A stretch of DNA of 64,000 bases from Evernia prunastri (taxonomy: Eukaryota; Ascomycota; Lecanoromycetes; Lecanorales; Parmeliaceae), in NCBI GenBank assembly GCA_003184365.1, contig NKYR01000088.1, forward strand, positions 111,851 to 175,850, in the 5' to 3' direction. Shown one piece after another: positions 10,951-20,469 of the stretch (its first letter is position 1; the number at the start of each line of letters is the position of its first letter). A model generated the notes under the pieces. That model did not search any database, was not told where the DNA came from, and worked only from the letters and a program-made list of their open reading frames with translations. The position numbers and the translations under genes are program-made.

Positions 10951-12504
10951 ATGGCTATCGATTACTCCCTCTACCTGGTTACAGACTCCACACAGGCCAT
11001 CCTAGGAGACAAAGATCTTGCTTCTGTAGTTGAGGCAGCGGTTGAGGGCGGTGTTACTGTTGTGCAGTACAGAGATAAGAAGAGCGAGACCGCTAGTCTA
11101 ATTCGGATGGGAAAGCGCCTTCGTGCCATCACGAAGAAACACAACGTGCCATTACTTATAAATGACCACGTCGGTGTTGCTCAGGCTGTTGGTGCGGATG
11201 GAGTACACCTCGGCCAGGAGGACATGGATTTAGGAACGGCTCGAAGAATACTGGGCCCGGACGCCATCATTGGGGTGACGGCCAACAATCTTTCTGAAGC
11301 AGTGGTAGCGGCGAGCGGAGGTGCCTCATATTTGGGCATCGGAACCGTATACGCGACGCCCACGAAGGAAGATACTAAATCTATCATAGGCACCGCAGGG
11401 GTCAAGAACATTCTGCATCGCCTGTCCACAATGGATATGACAATACCTACGGTTGCAATAGGAGGGCTCAATGCCTCGAATGTGCAGCGCGTATTGTTCC
11501 AATCCAAATCACCCACCAAAGCACTCGACGGAGTAGCAGTGGTAAGTGCTATCATGGCCGCACAAGATCCAAGAGCAGCAGCCTCAGGATTGAGGTCTTC
11601 AATCGCCAAAGTCCCTGTTACCATGAGCCCTGAAGCGGGTGAGAATCAGAAGGTCGAAACGCTTTTGAGCCAAATCCCCCACATTGTCAAAGATTTGGGC
11701 GTCCAGTCCCCGCTGTGCCATAATATGACAAATCTAGTAGTACAGAATTTTGCAGCAAATGTAGCCCTATGCATCGGCGCAAGTCCTATTATGGCAAATT
11801 ACGGTGAAGAAGCTAAGGATCTGGCCGCACTGGGCGGTGCACTGGTTGTCAACATGGGCACCGTCACCCCAGATGGCTTGTCCAACTATATTCAAGCAAT
11901 TCGCGCGTACAATGCAGTTGGGGGCCCTATACTGTTCGATCCCGTTGGTGCAGGAGCCACAGCAGTCCGCCGGCAGTCTGTCAAAACGCTCATGAGTAAT
12001 GGCTATTTTGATCTCATCAAGGGTAACGAGAACGAGATTGCAACGGTTCTTGGAGAAAGCATGGTGCAGCAGAAAGGAGTCGACATGGGCGCCAGCACCA
12101 CACACGAGTCCGCCAAGGCCCAATTGGTGAAGAAATTGGCCGCACAAGAACGAAATATCGTTCTGATGACGGGGAAGACCGACTATCTGAGTGATGGCGA
12201 AAGAACGTATGCGATTAAAAACGGACACCACTATCTCGGAAACATAACCGGCAGTGGTTGTACGCTGGGTACCACGATTGCAACGTTTCTCGCTGTGCAT
12301 AAAGGGGACAAATTACTTGCGGCCCTGGCAGGTATCCTGATGTATGAGATTGCGGCTGAGCAGGCTGGAAAGAGGCAAGATGTCCAGGGACCTGGTACAT
12401 TTGTGCCTGCTTTCTTGGACGAGCTTTATCGGATTGCTCAGAGCGCACCCAAGGGTGATGCCCAATGGCTTCGGGCCGCGAACGTTGAGAAGTTGAGTGT
12501 TTGA
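10951..12504 (+). CDS. THI6: Bifunctional thiamine-phosphate synthase / hydroxyethylthiazole kinase
   Basis: Joins the pyrimidine and thiazole moieties of vitamin B1 and phosphorylates hydroxyethylthiazole, in the cytosol. Single exon, 517 aa, usual length for the fungal fusion. Residues 1 to ~220 are the ThiE barrel: VVQYRDKK binds HMP-pyrophosphate, LINDHVGVAQAVGADGVHLG is the phosphate/Mg region, and IGGLNASNV closes the site. Residues ~235-510 are the ThiM-type kinase, with NMGT, DPVGAGAT, KGNENEI and the anion-hole/catalytic motif GSGCTLGT. The ATG at 10951 is the first in frame and fits the conserved SLYLVTDST start. It converges on DHFR, with 193 bp between the two stops. Confidence 0.95.
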   Translation: MAIDYSLYLVTDSTQAILGDKDLASVVEAAVEGGVTVVQYRDKKSETASLIRMGKRLRAITKKHNVPLLINDHVGVAQAVGADGVHLGQEDMDLGTARRILGPDAIIGVTANNLSEAVVAASGGASYLGIGTVYATPTKEDTKSIIGTAGVKNILHRLSTMDMTIPTVAIGGLNASNVQRVLFQSKSPTKALDGVAVVSAIMAAQDPRAAASGLRSSIAKVPVTMSPEAGENQKVETLLSQIPHIVKDLGVQSPLCHNMTNLVVQNFAANVALCIGASPIMANYGEEAKDLAALGGALVVNMGTVTPDGLSNYIQAIRAYNAVGGPILFDPVGAGATAVRRQSVKTLMSNGYFDLIKGNENEIATVLGESMVQQKGVDMGASTTHESAKAQLVKKLAAQERNIVLMTGKTDYLSDGERTYAIKNGHHYLGNITGSGCTLGTTIATFLAVHKGDKLLAALAGILMYEIAAEQAGKRQDVQGPGTFVPAFLDELYRIAQSAPKGDAQWLRAANVEKLSV

Positions 12505-12697
12505 ACCCTCTGATTGTGGCATTCAATAGGTATATATATATATATGTACACAAGACCTCGCACAGAGCTCTTCGCGCCCATCTGCAACCCAATCACAGCG
12601 TACATCCATGCTGATGGCGGGATCAAGAAACCCTGACCACTTCAGTCTTGAAATGGTACATGCCACTACCTCTCTACCTTCCCCATCCCCTCCTCTC

Positions 12698-13609
12698 TCA
12701 CCCCCTCTCCCTCTCAAACATACAAACCTCATACTCGACCCCCCCCTCCCTCCTCACCCCACCGACCCCTCCCTCCCCAACCCACCGCTCCATCTCCTCC
12801 GTAGACGTCCGAACCCACCTCCCCAACCGCCCCGCCTCCCCACCACCACCACCACCTCCTCCCTCACCCTCACCCTCTACCGGCAACACCCCCCTGGGGA
12901 AAAACACATCGCACTCCCACTCGGCCCTCAGCCTCGTCCAGAGGATCCGTTCACAGCAGTCCAGCTCCAGCGCCCGCGTGTAGATCTCCGCCCCGCCGAT
13001 CACAAAGACCCTCCCCAGCCGCACGGCCTCCGCTTCCGTCCCTCCTCCTCCATCTCCAACCCCACCTGCATCCTTGTCCCCCTCCTGCTGCTGCTGCTGC
13101 TGCTCTTTCCCCCCTTTCCCCCCACCACCCCATCCACCCACCACCTCACCCTCCTCCATCCCCACCAACCTCCTCAACCCCTCCTCCAAGCCCCCAACCC
13201 CCAGCACGCCCCCCCCGTCCCTTCCCTCCCTTAGCCCCAAACCCTTCACATCCCTCGACACGACCACGTTCAGCCGGCCTTTCAGCGGGCGCGCCTGGAC
13301 CGGCAGGCTCTGCCACGTCTTGCGGCCCATGACGACAGCGTTGCGGCTCTTGCTTTTGGGTGCGGATGCCGGGCCGGGAAAGGAGGAGTAGGAGGGGGAG
13401 GAGGGGGAAGAGGCGTTGTGGGGGGTCTGGGGAGGAGGAGGAGGAGGAGGAGGAGGGCGTTTGGTGACGCGAGCGAAGAGGGCGAGGTCAGGTTTCAAGG
13501 GCGGCCAGGGGAGGGTGCCGCGGAGGCCGATGCCGAGGGAGGGGGTGGTGGCTACGATTAGGGTGAACGGGGGGAGGGGAGGCGGCATGGCCGTGAGAGG
13601 CGCGGGCAT
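12698..13609 (-). CDS. Dihydrofolate reductase with low-complexity insertions
   Basis: Reduces dihydrofolate to tetrahydrofolate with NADPH. Core motifs in order: FTLIVATTPSLGIG, GTLPWPPLKPDLALFARVT (substrate pocket), VVMGRKTWQSLP (NADPH), GRLNVVVSRD, RVFVIGGAEIYTRAL, and a C-terminal YEVCMFERERG. ATG at 13609 gives 303 aa; ATG at 13588 (MPPPLPPFTLIV) is an equally plausible start. Fungal DHFRs are usually ~190-240 aa. The excess is a run of nine prolines before the MGRKTW motif, a Gly-rich/poly-Gln tract (QQQQQQQ flanked by G) before FVIGG, and a Gly/Glu-rich loop near the C-terminus. A 16-G run (13616-13631) sits just upstream of the start. MED22 ends 96 bp upstream on the same strand. Confidence 0.9.
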   Translation of the reverse strand: MPAPLTAMPPPLPPFTLIVATTPSLGIGLRGTLPWPPLKPDLALFARVTKRPPPPPPPPPQTPHNASSPSSPSYSSFPGPASAPKSKSRNAVVMGRKTWQSLPVQARPLKGRLNVVVSRDVKGLGLREGRDGGGVLGVGGLEEGLRRLVGMEEGEVVGGWGGGGKGGKEQQQQQQEGDKDAGGVGDGGGGTEAEAVRLGRVFVIGGAEIYTRALELDCCERILWTRLRAEWECDVFFPRGVLPVEGEGEGGGGGGGGEAGRLGRWVRTSTEEMERWVGEGGVGGVRREGGVEYEVCMFERERG

Positions 13610-13705
13610 GGTGTTGGGGGGGGGGGGGGGGTGTGGTAATTGTTGGAGGTGGTAGTCTTTCAATTAAAGTCTTTGAACATTTTGACATTTGACAAAAGTT
13701 CTACT

Positions 13706-14468
13706 CTACAATCCAGCTGCCTGCCCCTCCCCCTCTTCCCCAACCCCTTCACCATCCCCATCAACCCCAATCGTCTCTCCCCTCAACTCCGCACCCTCCG
13801 CCCCTTTACCGCCCTGCAACCGGCCCAACCCCGCCGCCACCTTCTCCGCTGCGGCTTCCGCCCTCGTTTCCGCCTCGCTGGCCCCCACCGTCTGCAACTT
13901 GCCAAACAGCCACGCTTCCTTGAGGATCCGCGTCAGAGACAGTATGTCCTCCGCGGCCCGGATCTGGAGAGACGAGAAATGCCAAAAATCAGCACGGTTG
14001 TTTCCCTCCCACACACGCATACATTGCGAACAGAGGGAAACGGGGGAGCCGTAGAAAGCGGGAAGATCATATTTGTCAGGAAGGTAGCATCATCGCCCTT
14101 TCTTCAAAAGCCCCCGTTCCGAGCAAAAGTGAAGGAAAGGATATGTCGTAGATTACGTACCAAAGCGGACGTCTCCACCTCCATCTGATACGCCCCGACG
14201 GCAGCGACGTGGCGGTTCTGCCCATGCCCCTGCCCCACGACCCCCGCGTCAGCTTTGCACCGTCTTACCAGTAAGGCAAAACGCACAGACTCAAACGCAA
14301 TGATGTTCTCGAATCGGCGCAGGAGCTGCGCGATGTCCGCTCCGGCACGGTCTGCCAATGTTAGTCATCCGTGCTATGAAAAGATGTAGAGAGCATGACT
14401 GAGGAACAGCGTGTAGGGAGGGCGGAGATACCGAGGAGAGCACCTGAGGTACGTTGGTTCGGATCCAT
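13706..14468 (-). CDS. MED22: Mediator complex subunit 22
   Basis: Head-module subunit of Mediator (yeast Srb6), linking activators to RNA polymerase II in the nucleus. Model: complement(join(13706..13963, 14161..14217, 14287..14351, 14432..14468)), 138 aa; every phase agrees. Spliced motifs: MDPNQRTSGALLDRAG, LLRRFENIIAFES, VGAYQMEVETSAL, then IRAAEDILSLTRILKEAWLFG, the signature Med22 helix. The C-terminal tail is Glu/Gly-rich and variable. Intron 3 is long (197 bp) for this locus. The gene lies tightly between DHFR and the glycine-rich gene, all on the minus strand. Confidence 0.9.
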
Positions 14469-14812
14469 GACGCTGGAGGTTGCTGGTCGTGCTGGTCAGA
14501 TGGAAAGAATGGTAGTAGAGACCATGCCTAAAACTACTCCCTACATGATTGCCTTGTCAATGACCTCGGGCGGCGGAATGTGTTGAGGAGTACGGAGGAA
14601 GAATGAACACCTTGTAGAAAGAGGTATCGCTAGCCATAATTACTAGAATTTCCTTAAGATGTTCTTTTTTAATGGCTCATTGATTGCTATTTATGCTAAT
14701 CTAGAACATGACCCTCCTTGGTCAAACTTTCGGTCCAAAGACCATAGGGAATGCAGTCGCCAGCAGGCACAGACTTTGCATGGGCCAAGGGCAAGCACGT
14801 AGCCACATCTTT
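14469..14812. other. Short intergenic space, nothing recognised
   Basis: 344 bp upstream of the MED22 start and downstream of the glycine-rich gene. Contains an AT-rich run at 14640-14700. A 63-codon plus-strand frame at 14395-14586 overlaps the MED22 5' end and is a shadow. Confidence 0.4.
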
Positions 14813-15645
14813 CTAGTAGTTGCTGCCACCCTGATTGCCGCCACCACCTCCGAATTTTTTCTCGGCCATGCCCACTAACTTGTCTTTGAGACCTATACAT
14901 ATATCAGTTAGCACCGTGCGATAGTGAAGGTCAATGAGTGCAACTTACCTCCACCTGAGCTACCGTGGGACTGGTTTCCTGATCCGCTATCACCCCCGTA
15001 GCCTCCTGAACCAGAGTCACCGCCGGATTGGCCACCACCGTAGCCACCTGACCCGGAGTCACCTCCTCCGTAGCCTCCTGATCCAGAGTCACCGCCAGAT
15101 TGACCACCACCGTAGCCACCTGACCCGGAGTCACCACCTAAGCCGCCTGATTGGCCTCCTCCATAACCTCCAGAGCCGGAGTCACCTCCTCCGTAGCCGC
15201 CTGAACCAGAGTTTCCACCTCGGCCGCCTGACTGGCCTCCTCCATAGCTTCCAGAGCCAGAGTCACCTCCGCCGAAGCCTCCGGAGCCGGAGTCGCCACC
15301 TAGGCCGCCTGATTGGCCTCCTCCGTATCCTCCAGAGCCGGAGTCTCCTCCGCCGTAGCCGCCTGATCCAGAGTCTCCGCCTGATTGTCCTCCTCCATAG
15401 CTTCCAGAGCCAGAGTCACCACCTCCGTAGCCGCCAGACCCGGAGTCACCACCTAAGCCGCCTTGGCGGCCGCTCTGGCCACCACTCTGCACAGAGACGT
15501 TAGGATGTTGTGGAGCTTGGCCTCAGTAAGGGATTCATGAGCTTACTCCGTAGCCACCGCCCTAGGAGAAAGAGATGTTAGTGGGCTGTGTGTAGGAAAG
15601 GAGGTGAGGACTTACGGATTGTTGGTCATCACCATATCCAGACAT
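14813..15645 (-). CDS. Glycine-rich tandem-repeat protein
   Basis: Model: complement(join(14813..14892, 14949..15486, 15547..15561, 15616..15645)), 220 aa, phases consistent. It starts MSGYGDDQQS, then a 15-nt micro-exon coding GGGYG, then ~180 residues of alternating GGDSGSGGYGGG and GGGQSGG units, and ends with a conserved-looking tail LKDKLVGMAEKKFGG...SNY. There is no signal peptide and no hydrophobic segment, so it is probably cytosolic or nuclear and intrinsically disordered. The composition (Gly, Ser, Gln, Tyr, Asp) is that of low-complexity proteins able to form condensates or of stress hydrophilins; function unknown. Splice sites are strong (gtaagt/gtaagc donors). Confidence 0.8.
14960..15480. 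repeat. Coding tandem repeats of the Gly-Asp-Ser-Gly type
   Basis: Degenerate units of about 30-45 bp, on the plus strand built from words like CCTCCGTAGCCGCCTGA and CCAGAGTCACC. They encode the repeats of the glycine-rich protein. Third-position differences between copies show they are not all recent. Confidence 0.85.
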
Positions 15646-16785
15646 GCTGTTTGAAGTGTACTCGTAGTTGAGTGTGTTTAGAGGTTAGGGTGAGGAGTCG
15701 AATTGGAATTGATTTGAGAAGTTGGAGTGGGTTTTAAAGGTTGTTGGAATGTGTATGAAAGGATTGAAAAGGTTGATGGGAGAAGGGAATGAGTTGTTTA
15801 AGTAGTGGGATGAAAGTGTTTGAGGCGGGGTCGAATTGAAGTCAAGGAAGGCGGGGCGTGTCATGGTTTGGAAAGTGACGACCCCACGGATGACGAAGTA
15901 AAGAATATTTGAGAGAGGCGTAGTTCGCTCTTCCTTGATTCTTCGGTATTCAAGGAAAGGAATGCTTCCGGAATGCAACAAAAAGCAGTACATACCTAAA
16001 GTACCTAAGTATTCCCCCTCCAACAATCAAAAGAGAGCCCCGCACCTGCCGCTACTCGATAAGATCGCCTGCAATAAACGCCTTCTTGCCCTGAGCTAGT
16101 TAGGTACTAATCCAATGGCATCATCACTAGCTTCTTGCCAGACGACCCTGAATACATCACTTTCAGCTGGCACTAGCAGGCACATGCATGAAGAGCCCTC
16201 AGAAACTTGGCAGTTAGCATGCACGCGGCAAAACAAATTGCTTCGCAGTAGGCCATTCAATCGCCCTCTCTTTTTCGCTCAGAGCAAAACCTTGTCGATA
16301 GCGAAGGTGGAAATCAATAAGCACGGCAAATCCTTCACTTTTCCTGCCTCGAAGCGAGAACGGACTCGGAGGTTCAACCCCATGAAGGTCATATGCGGCA
16401 TTTGATCTCATCCGTTTATTACGGCGCTATTCGGTTGCCTTCTACTCATTGCTGATCATAGGCGAAGAGAGACGTCTCCTTGCCACCGGCTCATGCGAGG
16501 TGTCGTCGATCATAAGAGATTCAGCGTCACTACCACCTACTCAATCAATTCCGCCGCCCTTTCCCCGAGCCAATGACTATTGCCTCCATCGCTGAAGTGC
16601 ACAGCCGTATGCATATCCAGTCTCTCTCTAACAGCCCTAGCCACAAGCAACTCTTACCGTGCTTAAGACGGTGGGGAATGTACTCGGGTAAGCGGAATTT
16701 GAGTGAAAGCCTTCCAAGCATTCCTCAAAGGATGGCGGTGTGCATTGCTTTTTCTTCCCAAGGTAGACCCGATGGATATGATACC
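15646..16785. other. Intergenic, nothing recognised
   Basis: About 1.1 kb. Includes the promoter side of the glycine-rich gene and the 3' flank of CWC15. Several 60-110 codon ORFs (for example 16115-16405 and 15685-16026) have no motif and no codon pattern like the neighbours. A TACCTAAAGTACCTAAG motif is at about 15993-16010. Confidence 0.4.
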
Positions 16786-17917
16786 TTACCGAACATACTT
16801 GCTCTGCACAGTGGTCAGCGATGGACAGCTGGGCAATCATATAACCTCCTTTCGTCGATGACTCACCATGAATCGCTTGTGGAAGTCTGACCGAAGCAAA
16901 TCCTAACGAAAGCAATTAGCATAAGCGGGCAATAATGTGACAAATTTGACCCCATACATTGACAAATTCTTTTTTCCCTTTATTTTCGGTGCCTCTTGCC
17001 TGGTTCCTAAACACCACATCGTCGTCCCATCTATAGCCATATAAGCAACGACCACTTTTTGCTGAGAGGCCAAAGACAAACCTTCGCTTAGCCTCGGTGT
17101 CCTTTGTCGGCATCAGAAGCGGATTGCCGAGAGCAATGTCATTCTCGCGCTTCTCTTGCTCGGCTGCTGCTTTCTCGCGATCCTGGAAGGCAAAGCTTAG
17201 CAATGATCACATAGACGATGCAGCTTCTCATCCAAACTTGCCTCCTTCTCTTTCTGTTCAGCCCTTTCCCTTTTGATCTTCTCAAGTTCCCGCAGCAGCT
17301 CGGCTGTCTCGTCCTCGTCGTCGTCACTGTTCGGATCTCTTGATTAACAAGAGACTCCAATCCAAGCCTTCCTCGGCGTACCTGTCTTCCTCGCTAGTAT
17401 CATCGCTCTTAGAGGCATCGGAGTCTGCGTCAACATCTCTGGTTTCCTCTAAGATACGCCGTCTTTTTGCCTCTAGGTCCTCTTCTTCTACCATTTGCCC
17501 AGGACCATCCTCTAATTGGCGCTTACTGGATATGGTGGACTCTGCAGTCTTGGCATCTGCCGGTTTCGTCTTGGAAAAATGTGCAGCTTCAGCTTCAAGG
17601 AGCTGGGCTCTCAGGTCGCGTATTTGAGGGTCGGCATCACCCCCTTGTCCGGGCTGTCTTTTTGGGCTGTTAGCTGTAGTTCGTAAAGGCATCAGAACAA
17701 GCATACCGAGTTTTAAGCTGGGTGTGTGCTGGCAGTAGTCGCTGATGATATGCTACTCCCCGCTGGGCGTCTTTTCCACGGGCCTGTCTTATTCAGCGTT
17801 GTCCGTGAGAAGAAGATTGTTAAAGAGCTTACAGGATCGAAAGTAGGCCTATGAGCTGTACAAAAATGAGCAACACGCCAGGAACTTGGTGTTTGCGGCT
17901 ACTCACCGGTCGTCATC
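16786..17917 (-). CDS. CWC15: Pre-mRNA-splicing factor Cwc15
   Basis: Component of the Prp19/NTC-associated spliceosome, nuclear. Nine exons: complement(join(16786..16803, 16867..16902, 16958..17030, 17082..17182, 17242..17338, 17382..17666, 17707..17783, 17833..17855, 17908..17917)), 720 nt, 239 aa. The spliced start is MTTAHRPTFDPARGKDAQRG, the invariant Cwc15 N-terminus. The middle is acidic/charged coiled-coil (LLRELEKIKRERAEQKEKE), and the C-terminus is NPLLM, KRRWDDDVVFRNQARGTENK and DLLRSDFHKRFMSKYVR. The first exon is only 10 nt and the last 18 nt. The intron at 17183-17241 begins GCAAGT, a GC-AG intron; the other seven are GT-AG. Ordinary ORF finding breaks the gene into pieces. Confidence 0.93.
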
Positions 17918-18603
17918 TCGAGAGTTGTTTGGGGATCTTTGATGCTGTGAAGGAGGAACAAGCAGGTCTTCACATGCAGCGAGTTTGCCAAGCCTTTATT
18001 TTCAGCCTTACGGAATTTTGATTTTCAACCGAGCCCTCGGAGGGACTTTCCACTTCTTCTTCCATCTCGTGCATGACCATTCATTTGCCATCAAAACCTT
18101 TCAATAGCACAGAAAGGTCGATAGGTATCGTCCCAATTTTGACCTGGGTAGTCGATCCAAGACAATAGCCTTGAAGACCTCGTATTGCAAAAGCTGGAGT
18201 CTGGTGTCAGAGGACTTCAGCTCTGAAAGCAACCAGATAAGAAAAGCCAATCTCAAGTTCCAGCGTTTCTTCAATTCATGGGAATTATGGCATTCCGATC
18301 GTCCATTACATTCTACTCGTATGATTATCAGAAACGGCACCCACTTATCGTCAATGCTCTAAATACTTCCATCAGTATATTGATCATTTAGCGATGCCCA
18401 CAAAGAATCAAGGCAGTCTTTTTTCGCTAGCGGTACCTTCTTCTCCAAGGTGTGCTGTTAGATAGATACTGCATACATATTCGCATTGGTGTGACTTTGT
18501 CGAAAGGGATCTCTATGACTACTTCCAATCGCTTTGTATAGCACCCAATCCTCAGTCATCCTTTACGCATATTCATCCCCCTTCATCTATAGAATACTCC
18601 GGA
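17918..18603. other. Intergenic, nothing recognised
   Basis: About 690 bp between the 5' end of CWC15 and the 3' end of the SnoaL-like gene. ORFs at 18101-18340 (-) and 18171-18362 (+) overlap each other and show no motif. Confidence 0.4.
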
Positions 18604-19490
18604 TCAGCTTTCCTGCCTCAAGATACAACTCCGAGCCAAGCGACAGACCAAAGGGGTGTTTGGGGCATTTTGCTCTCGGAAGATGGTACATACCCATCCC
18701 AACTGCTTCCACATATTCAATTTGTCCCACTCCTTAGTGAAGCCATGTACTTTTCCATCCTTTACCTCAAAAATCGCAGCCGCAGTCCATTTCGCCTTCT
18801 TTCCACTGGGCTCAATGCCGTTATGGGCCTGTCCGCAATGACTTCCTTCAGCGCTATACCTTAGCAACACATGTCCGTCTTTTGCGAATACAATGTCGTA
18901 AGAAACGATGTGCAGATCGGCAATAGCGGACATGACCTTTGCGTGGGAGTCGGCATAATCGAGAGGCGCTACAAGCACTTTTAATAACCCATTCAATGAT
19001 TTCGGGAGCCAAGGTTGCAACTCAGATCAGGGTGGGAACAGAGGGCTGAGGAAGTTGCTTACTGTGGCACGTTGGGAAAGTTGTTGGTGCGGCGAAGGTC
19101 GAGTCCGGGGTACAAAGACGGGAGACACTCGAGCGACCTTTGTTGTTTTCAGGCGAATACGCGGTCGACATATAGTCTCTTCATCGTTACTTCGGAGTCA
19201 GTTTTGCTTATTTGATCGGATACAGGCGAGGGATTTGTTGCGTGACGGCGGTATCTGATAGCGCTTTTCAACACTTCTAGAGAGTGAACACTCCCCAGAC
19301 GTGTCTCTAGACTCCAATCTTGATTCGAGAAAGGAAACATGGAGTCCGCCAATACGTACAGGACTACAGCGATGTTTTTCTGGCACGAGCTTGTTAGTCA
19401 GGGAGAAGGTTTGGTGTCTGTAACTATCTTTACCTTTTCTTCATCGGTCTGGCCTGTCGAGACCTTGATTGGGGGCTGCTGGCGAGACAT
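18604..19490 (-). CDS. SnoaL-like (NTF2-fold) protein, 5' splicing uncertain
   Basis: The main exon, 18604..19020, is entered through a gatctgag acceptor. It codes for an NTF2/SnoaL-like fold: LQPWLPKSLNGLL, DLHIVSYDIVFAKDGHVLLR, YSAEGSHCG and AAAIFEVKDGKVHGFTKEWD. Fungal members are small proteins of mostly unknown substrate. An upstream exon probably ends LDLRRTNNFPN just before 19070. A plausible first exon is 19434..19490 (MSRQQPPIKVSTGQTDEEK, phase 0), but the exons between 19080 and 19430 cannot be joined with confidence. At the 3' end a gtatgt donor follows KQLGW, so the true C-terminus may also differ. Family call good, boundaries poor. Confidence 0.6.
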
Positions 19491-20469
19491 GTTTCCTACT
19501 ATCGGTGGAATGAATGATAGCAAGATTGTAGATTTGGTAAACGAGGTCAGAGGGTCAACGCTTGTATCGATTGAGAGTTACGTCACCAAAGTACTACTAT
19601 GCCGCCAGCCTAATTAGAGCCTCGAGCCTCCGTTTTGTGCCAGTAACTTCATGTATTCGTGGAGCCCAGTGTCTACCCGACGGCGAGCGGAGCGAGTACG
19701 ATCGAGCATCATTCAGTGAATTCTCCATTTCAAAGGAGCTTCCATACTTGATGCCTCAAGCGCTTTCTGGAGTATCAAAATTGGTCAAGAACCACTCGAG
19801 ACAACAGCCTCGAGAGCTTCACGTGTGGCCTGGATGACTTGAAAGTTTCAGCAACCCCGCGCTTGGTAGAGTGTACTCTACCTACCTTACCTAGTGAGGG
19901 TGCAAGGTTTACAGCGGCGAGGGAGGAAAGGCTTGGCGATGTTATTGCCCACCACAAGACAAAGGAAACGTGACTATGTTTTCTACTCTATTTCCGTCCA
20001 TTCCTCGGATTTTCGTTTTGCTTTCATCATTCTTGCTCGTGTGACCTGACCCATAGTGACGAATGTAATGAATGATAAGATACATGATACCATGATACGA
20101 ATGGTTTTTCTTCGATTTTTCTGAAACTGCACTGCCTTGTGTTTCGTGTCTGTGTTGACGGCTTATATCCCTTCGTTTGGCTCTCTTGGATTCGAAACAC
20201 AGCAAAGGATTTGACTATGTTCGCGACACAGCCCCATTGACCTACCATCCAGCTCGCACAAAAATCAAGCGTGAACCCGGTCATGGGAAGTAAGACACAC
20301 GCACTTGCCTGCACCTCGTGCTTGCACGTTCTGCTGATGCAAGCTTCATGTACTTACGCCTTCTTTCGCTTTGTACCATATGATGCCTAAACCCACAATG
20401 ACTGACAGTCGAGCCGGTAGAAACTTCCATCTGAGCTTTGCTCCCATACGTATCCCGCCTCCATTCACC
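19491..20469. other. Intergenic between divergent SnoaL-like and CLC genes
   Basis: About 980 bp, likely containing both promoters. A CTACCTACCTTACCTAG motif lies at 19878-19894. No coding frame is supported. Confidence 0.4.

Noticed and set aside
11767..12300. 177-codon ORF antisense to THI6
   Set aside because: Shadow of the highly conserved ThiM-domain coding sequence.
12533..12545. TATATATATATA run after THI6 as a promoter
   Set aside because: Lies between two convergent 3' ends, so a 3' processing or simple repeat is the better reading.
12608..13234. 208-codon plus-strand Pro/Leu-rich ORF opposite DHFR
   Set aside because: Created by the GC-rich repeats of the DHFR gene on the other strand; no motif of its own.
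14934..15503. 189-codon Arg/His/Leu/Ser-rich ORF opposite the glycine-rich gene
   Set aside because: Antisense reading of the Gly-Asp-Ser repeat DNA; splice sites and conserved ends support the minus strand.
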